From positions 231,938 to 295,937 of the forward strand of contig NZ_MVIV01000003.1 of NCBI RefSeq assembly GCF_002072175.1: 64,000 nucleotides of DNA. The letters run 5' to 3'. Positions 62,804 through 64,000 of this stretch are shown here, one piece after another. The stretch is from Actinomyces gaoshouyii. Lineage in GTDB: Bacteria > Actinomycetota > Actinomycetes > Actinomycetales > Actinomycetaceae. Position numbers and translations under genes: made by a program. Below the pieces are notes generated by a model that worked only from the letters and a program-made list of their open reading frames with translations, was not told the origin of the DNA and did not search any database. Numbering within the stretch: the first letter of the stretch is position 1; each line of letters begins with the position of its first letter.

Positions 62804-63865
62804 ATGACCGGGACCGGGGCGGCTCCTCTCGACGACTGGGGCCCTGACCACCTCGGCCCCGGATTCCAGGCCCGCACCCTGGAACTGCTGCCGGACGAGG
62901 AGGCCGACGGCGCCGTCGCCACCCTGGTGCGGCATGTGCCTGCGGAGGATCCCGACGCCCTGCCGGGCACGCCCACGACTCCCTCGTTCGCCTGGCTCTA
63001 CCTGCACGGGTGGAACGACTACTTCTTCCACACGCACCTGGCGCGGGAGATCTCCCGGCTGGGCGGGGCCTTCTACGCCCTCGACCTGCGCCGCTACGGG
63101 CGCTCCTTGCGCAAGGGGCAGATGCTCGGCTGGACGATGTCACTCGACGACTACGATGAGGAGATCGGCCGGGCCCTCAGCATCATCCGGGCCGAGCGCG
63201 GGGAGGGGATCGACGTCGTCGGCTATGGGCACTCCACGGGCGGGCTCGTGGCCTCCCTGTGGGCGGATCGCCACCCGGGGGCGCTGCGGGCGCTCATCCT
63301 GGCCTCCCCATGGCTGGAGATCCGGGGAGCAGCGCCGGTCAGGCTCCTCGGTCGGCCGGTGCTGCGCGCGCTGGCGCGCCACGATCCGCGCCGGCCCCTG
63401 CCGACGCCGAGCCTGCCCGCCGAGAAGCGCTTCCGCGTCACCGATAGCTGGGACGAGCGCGACGGCGAGCCGGATCCCGCGTGGGCGGACGACCCGTGGG
63501 TGCGCGGCTGGCAGATCAACGACGAGTGGATCCACCGGCCCGGCGCGCCGATCCGGCCCGGATGGCTGCGGGCGATCCTCGCCGGCCAGGCCCGGGTGGC
63601 GGCAGGGCTCGATATCCGCTGCCCGGTGCTGTCGATGGGGTCGGCGCGCTCGCGCCTGGGGGCGACGTGGACACCGGACTCACGCCGAACGGATACGGTG
63701 ACCGACGTCGACGCGATGGCCCGGCGCGCCGTCGCCCTGGGGCCGCTCGTCACCGTGGCGCGCTTCGACGGCGCCATGCACGACCTCATCCTCTCCGCGC
63801 CCCCCGTGCGCGAGCAGGTGCTGGGCGCCATGCGCCGCTGGATGACCGCCTACGTCCTGCGCTGA
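62804..63865 (+). CDS. Alpha/beta hydrolase (lysophospholipase / monoacylglycerol lipase-like)
   Basis: The 353-residue serine hydrolase has YLHGWNDYFFHTHLAREISR, the oxyanion region YALDLRRYGRSLRKGQ, the nucleophile elbow VVGYGHSTGGLVASLWADRH and a C-terminal catalytic His in DGAMHDLILSAPPVREQVL. Asp is expected near TVTDVDAMARRA. This fits the Hydrolase_4 group, which includes monoacylglycerol lipases. No signal peptide is seen, so it is cytoplasmic. It lies 204 bases downstream of metX and is not obviously part of the methionine operon. Substrate is unknown. Confidence 0.85.
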   Translation: MTGTGAAPLDDWGPDHLGPGFQARTLELLPDEEADGAVATLVRHVPAEDPDALPGTPTTPSFAWLYLHGWNDYFFHTHLAREISRLGGAFYALDLRRYGRSLRKGQMLGWTMSLDDYDEEIGRALSIIRAERGEGIDVVGYGHSTGGLVASLWADRHPGALRALILASPWLEIRGAAPVRLLGRPVLRALARHDPRRPLPTPSLPAEKRFRVTDSWDERDGEPDPAWADDPWVRGWQINDEWIHRPGAPIRPGWLRAILAGQARVAAGLDIRCPVLSMGSARSRLGATWTPDSRRTDTVTDVDAMARRAVALGPLVTVARFDGAMHDLILSAPPVREQVLGAMRRWMTAYVLR

Positions 63866-63917
63866 CCTCCCGTCCTCCCCCTTCGCCGAGGTCGGTTGTT
63901 GTTGGGGGTGGGGTGGG

Positions 63918-64000
63918 TTAGTGGTTGTGGTGGTGTTGGGTGTCGTTGGTGAGGTAGGGGGTGAGGCGGTGGATGGTTAGGGGTGGGGTGGTTTGGGTGG
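63918..64000 (-). CDS. Possible C-terminal end of an unrecognised gene (partial, edge)
   Basis: Read on the minus strand from the window edge, a frame ending in TAA at 63918-63920 gives TTPPLTIHRLTPYLTNDT followed by QHHHNH. The strand is strongly A/C-rich, with codon use unlike the G+C-rich neighbours. I do not recognise the family. If real, it is probably a recently acquired gene such as a transposase or endonuclease. Low complexity alone is an alternative. Confidence 0.3.
   Translation of the reverse strand, partial: TQTTPPLTIHRLTPYLTNDTQHHHNH

Noticed and set aside
1..64000. tRNA or rRNA genes
   Set aside because: I saw no TTCGANNC arm with matching acceptor stems and no rRNA-like block. 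A covariance-model scan would be needed to exclude tRNAs fully.

Overview
The window is very G+C-rich, and most frames end in G or C at the third base. Its conserved blocks are actinobacterial: radA-disA-mutY, and panD-panC-DUF2520 followed by folK/folB-folP-folE-ftsH-hpt-dacB-ppa. Mycobacteria carry a closely similar order. The polyol and lactate genes, and the absence of mycobacterial lipid genes, suggest an Actinomycetaceae member (Actinomyces or Schaalia type). That placement is an inference from gene content, not from a database search.

Layout. Positions 1-2563 (minus strand) carry a siderophore ABC importer (binding lipoprotein and two FecCD permeases) behind an IdeR/DtxR-type iron box. 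Positions 2770-9155 carry genome-maintenance genes (radA, disA, mutY), a secreted-face membrane protein and an N-acetylglutamate synthase. Positions 9179-17531 hold a seven-gene minus-strand operon. It encodes an RpiB-like isomerase, an unrecognised multi-pass membrane protein, an AraL/NagD-type phosphatase, an FGGY kinase, an AraM-type glycerol-1-phosphate dehydrogenase, an AraB-like kinase and a SorC-type regulator. A transketolase is divergent from it. This looks like a polyol or ketose pathway feeding the pentose-phosphate pool, and no known transporter is present. Positions 20081-25594 are a glycerol regulon: a SorC-type regulator divergent from glpD-glpF-glpK, with strong hairpins between the genes. 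Positions 25829-28169 are an ArsR/P1B-ATPase pair with an abnormal metal-site motif. Positions 28428-33494 are lactate use (lldP, lutABC). Positions 33659-37747 are a second polyol module (DeoR regulator, polyol MFS permease, mannitol/arabitol-type dehydrogenase), followed by an FMN L-lactate dehydrogenase with an iron-box-like palindrome.

From 39430 the window returns to core genes: a small DivIVA-like protein, lysS, panD, panC, a DUF2520 protein, two bacterial-PH membrane proteins, DUF3180, a folB-folK fusion, folP, folE, ftsH, hpt, a zincin-type metalloprotease, dacB, ppa, an NlpC/P60 endopeptidase, metY-metX and an alpha/beta hydrolase. Many of these overlap by ATGA, GTGA or TGATG, which suggests translational coupling. 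The usual tilS is not at its expected place beside hpt.

Long inverted repeats sit in several gaps: a perfect 34-bp-arm palindrome at 19997-20066 with a diverged relative at 58055-58145, and a second family at 25692-25762 and 42484-42534. No tRNA, rRNA, CRISPR array or intact insertion sequence was recognised. The last 100 bases become strongly G/T-rich on the plus strand and may hold the end of a foreign-looking gene.
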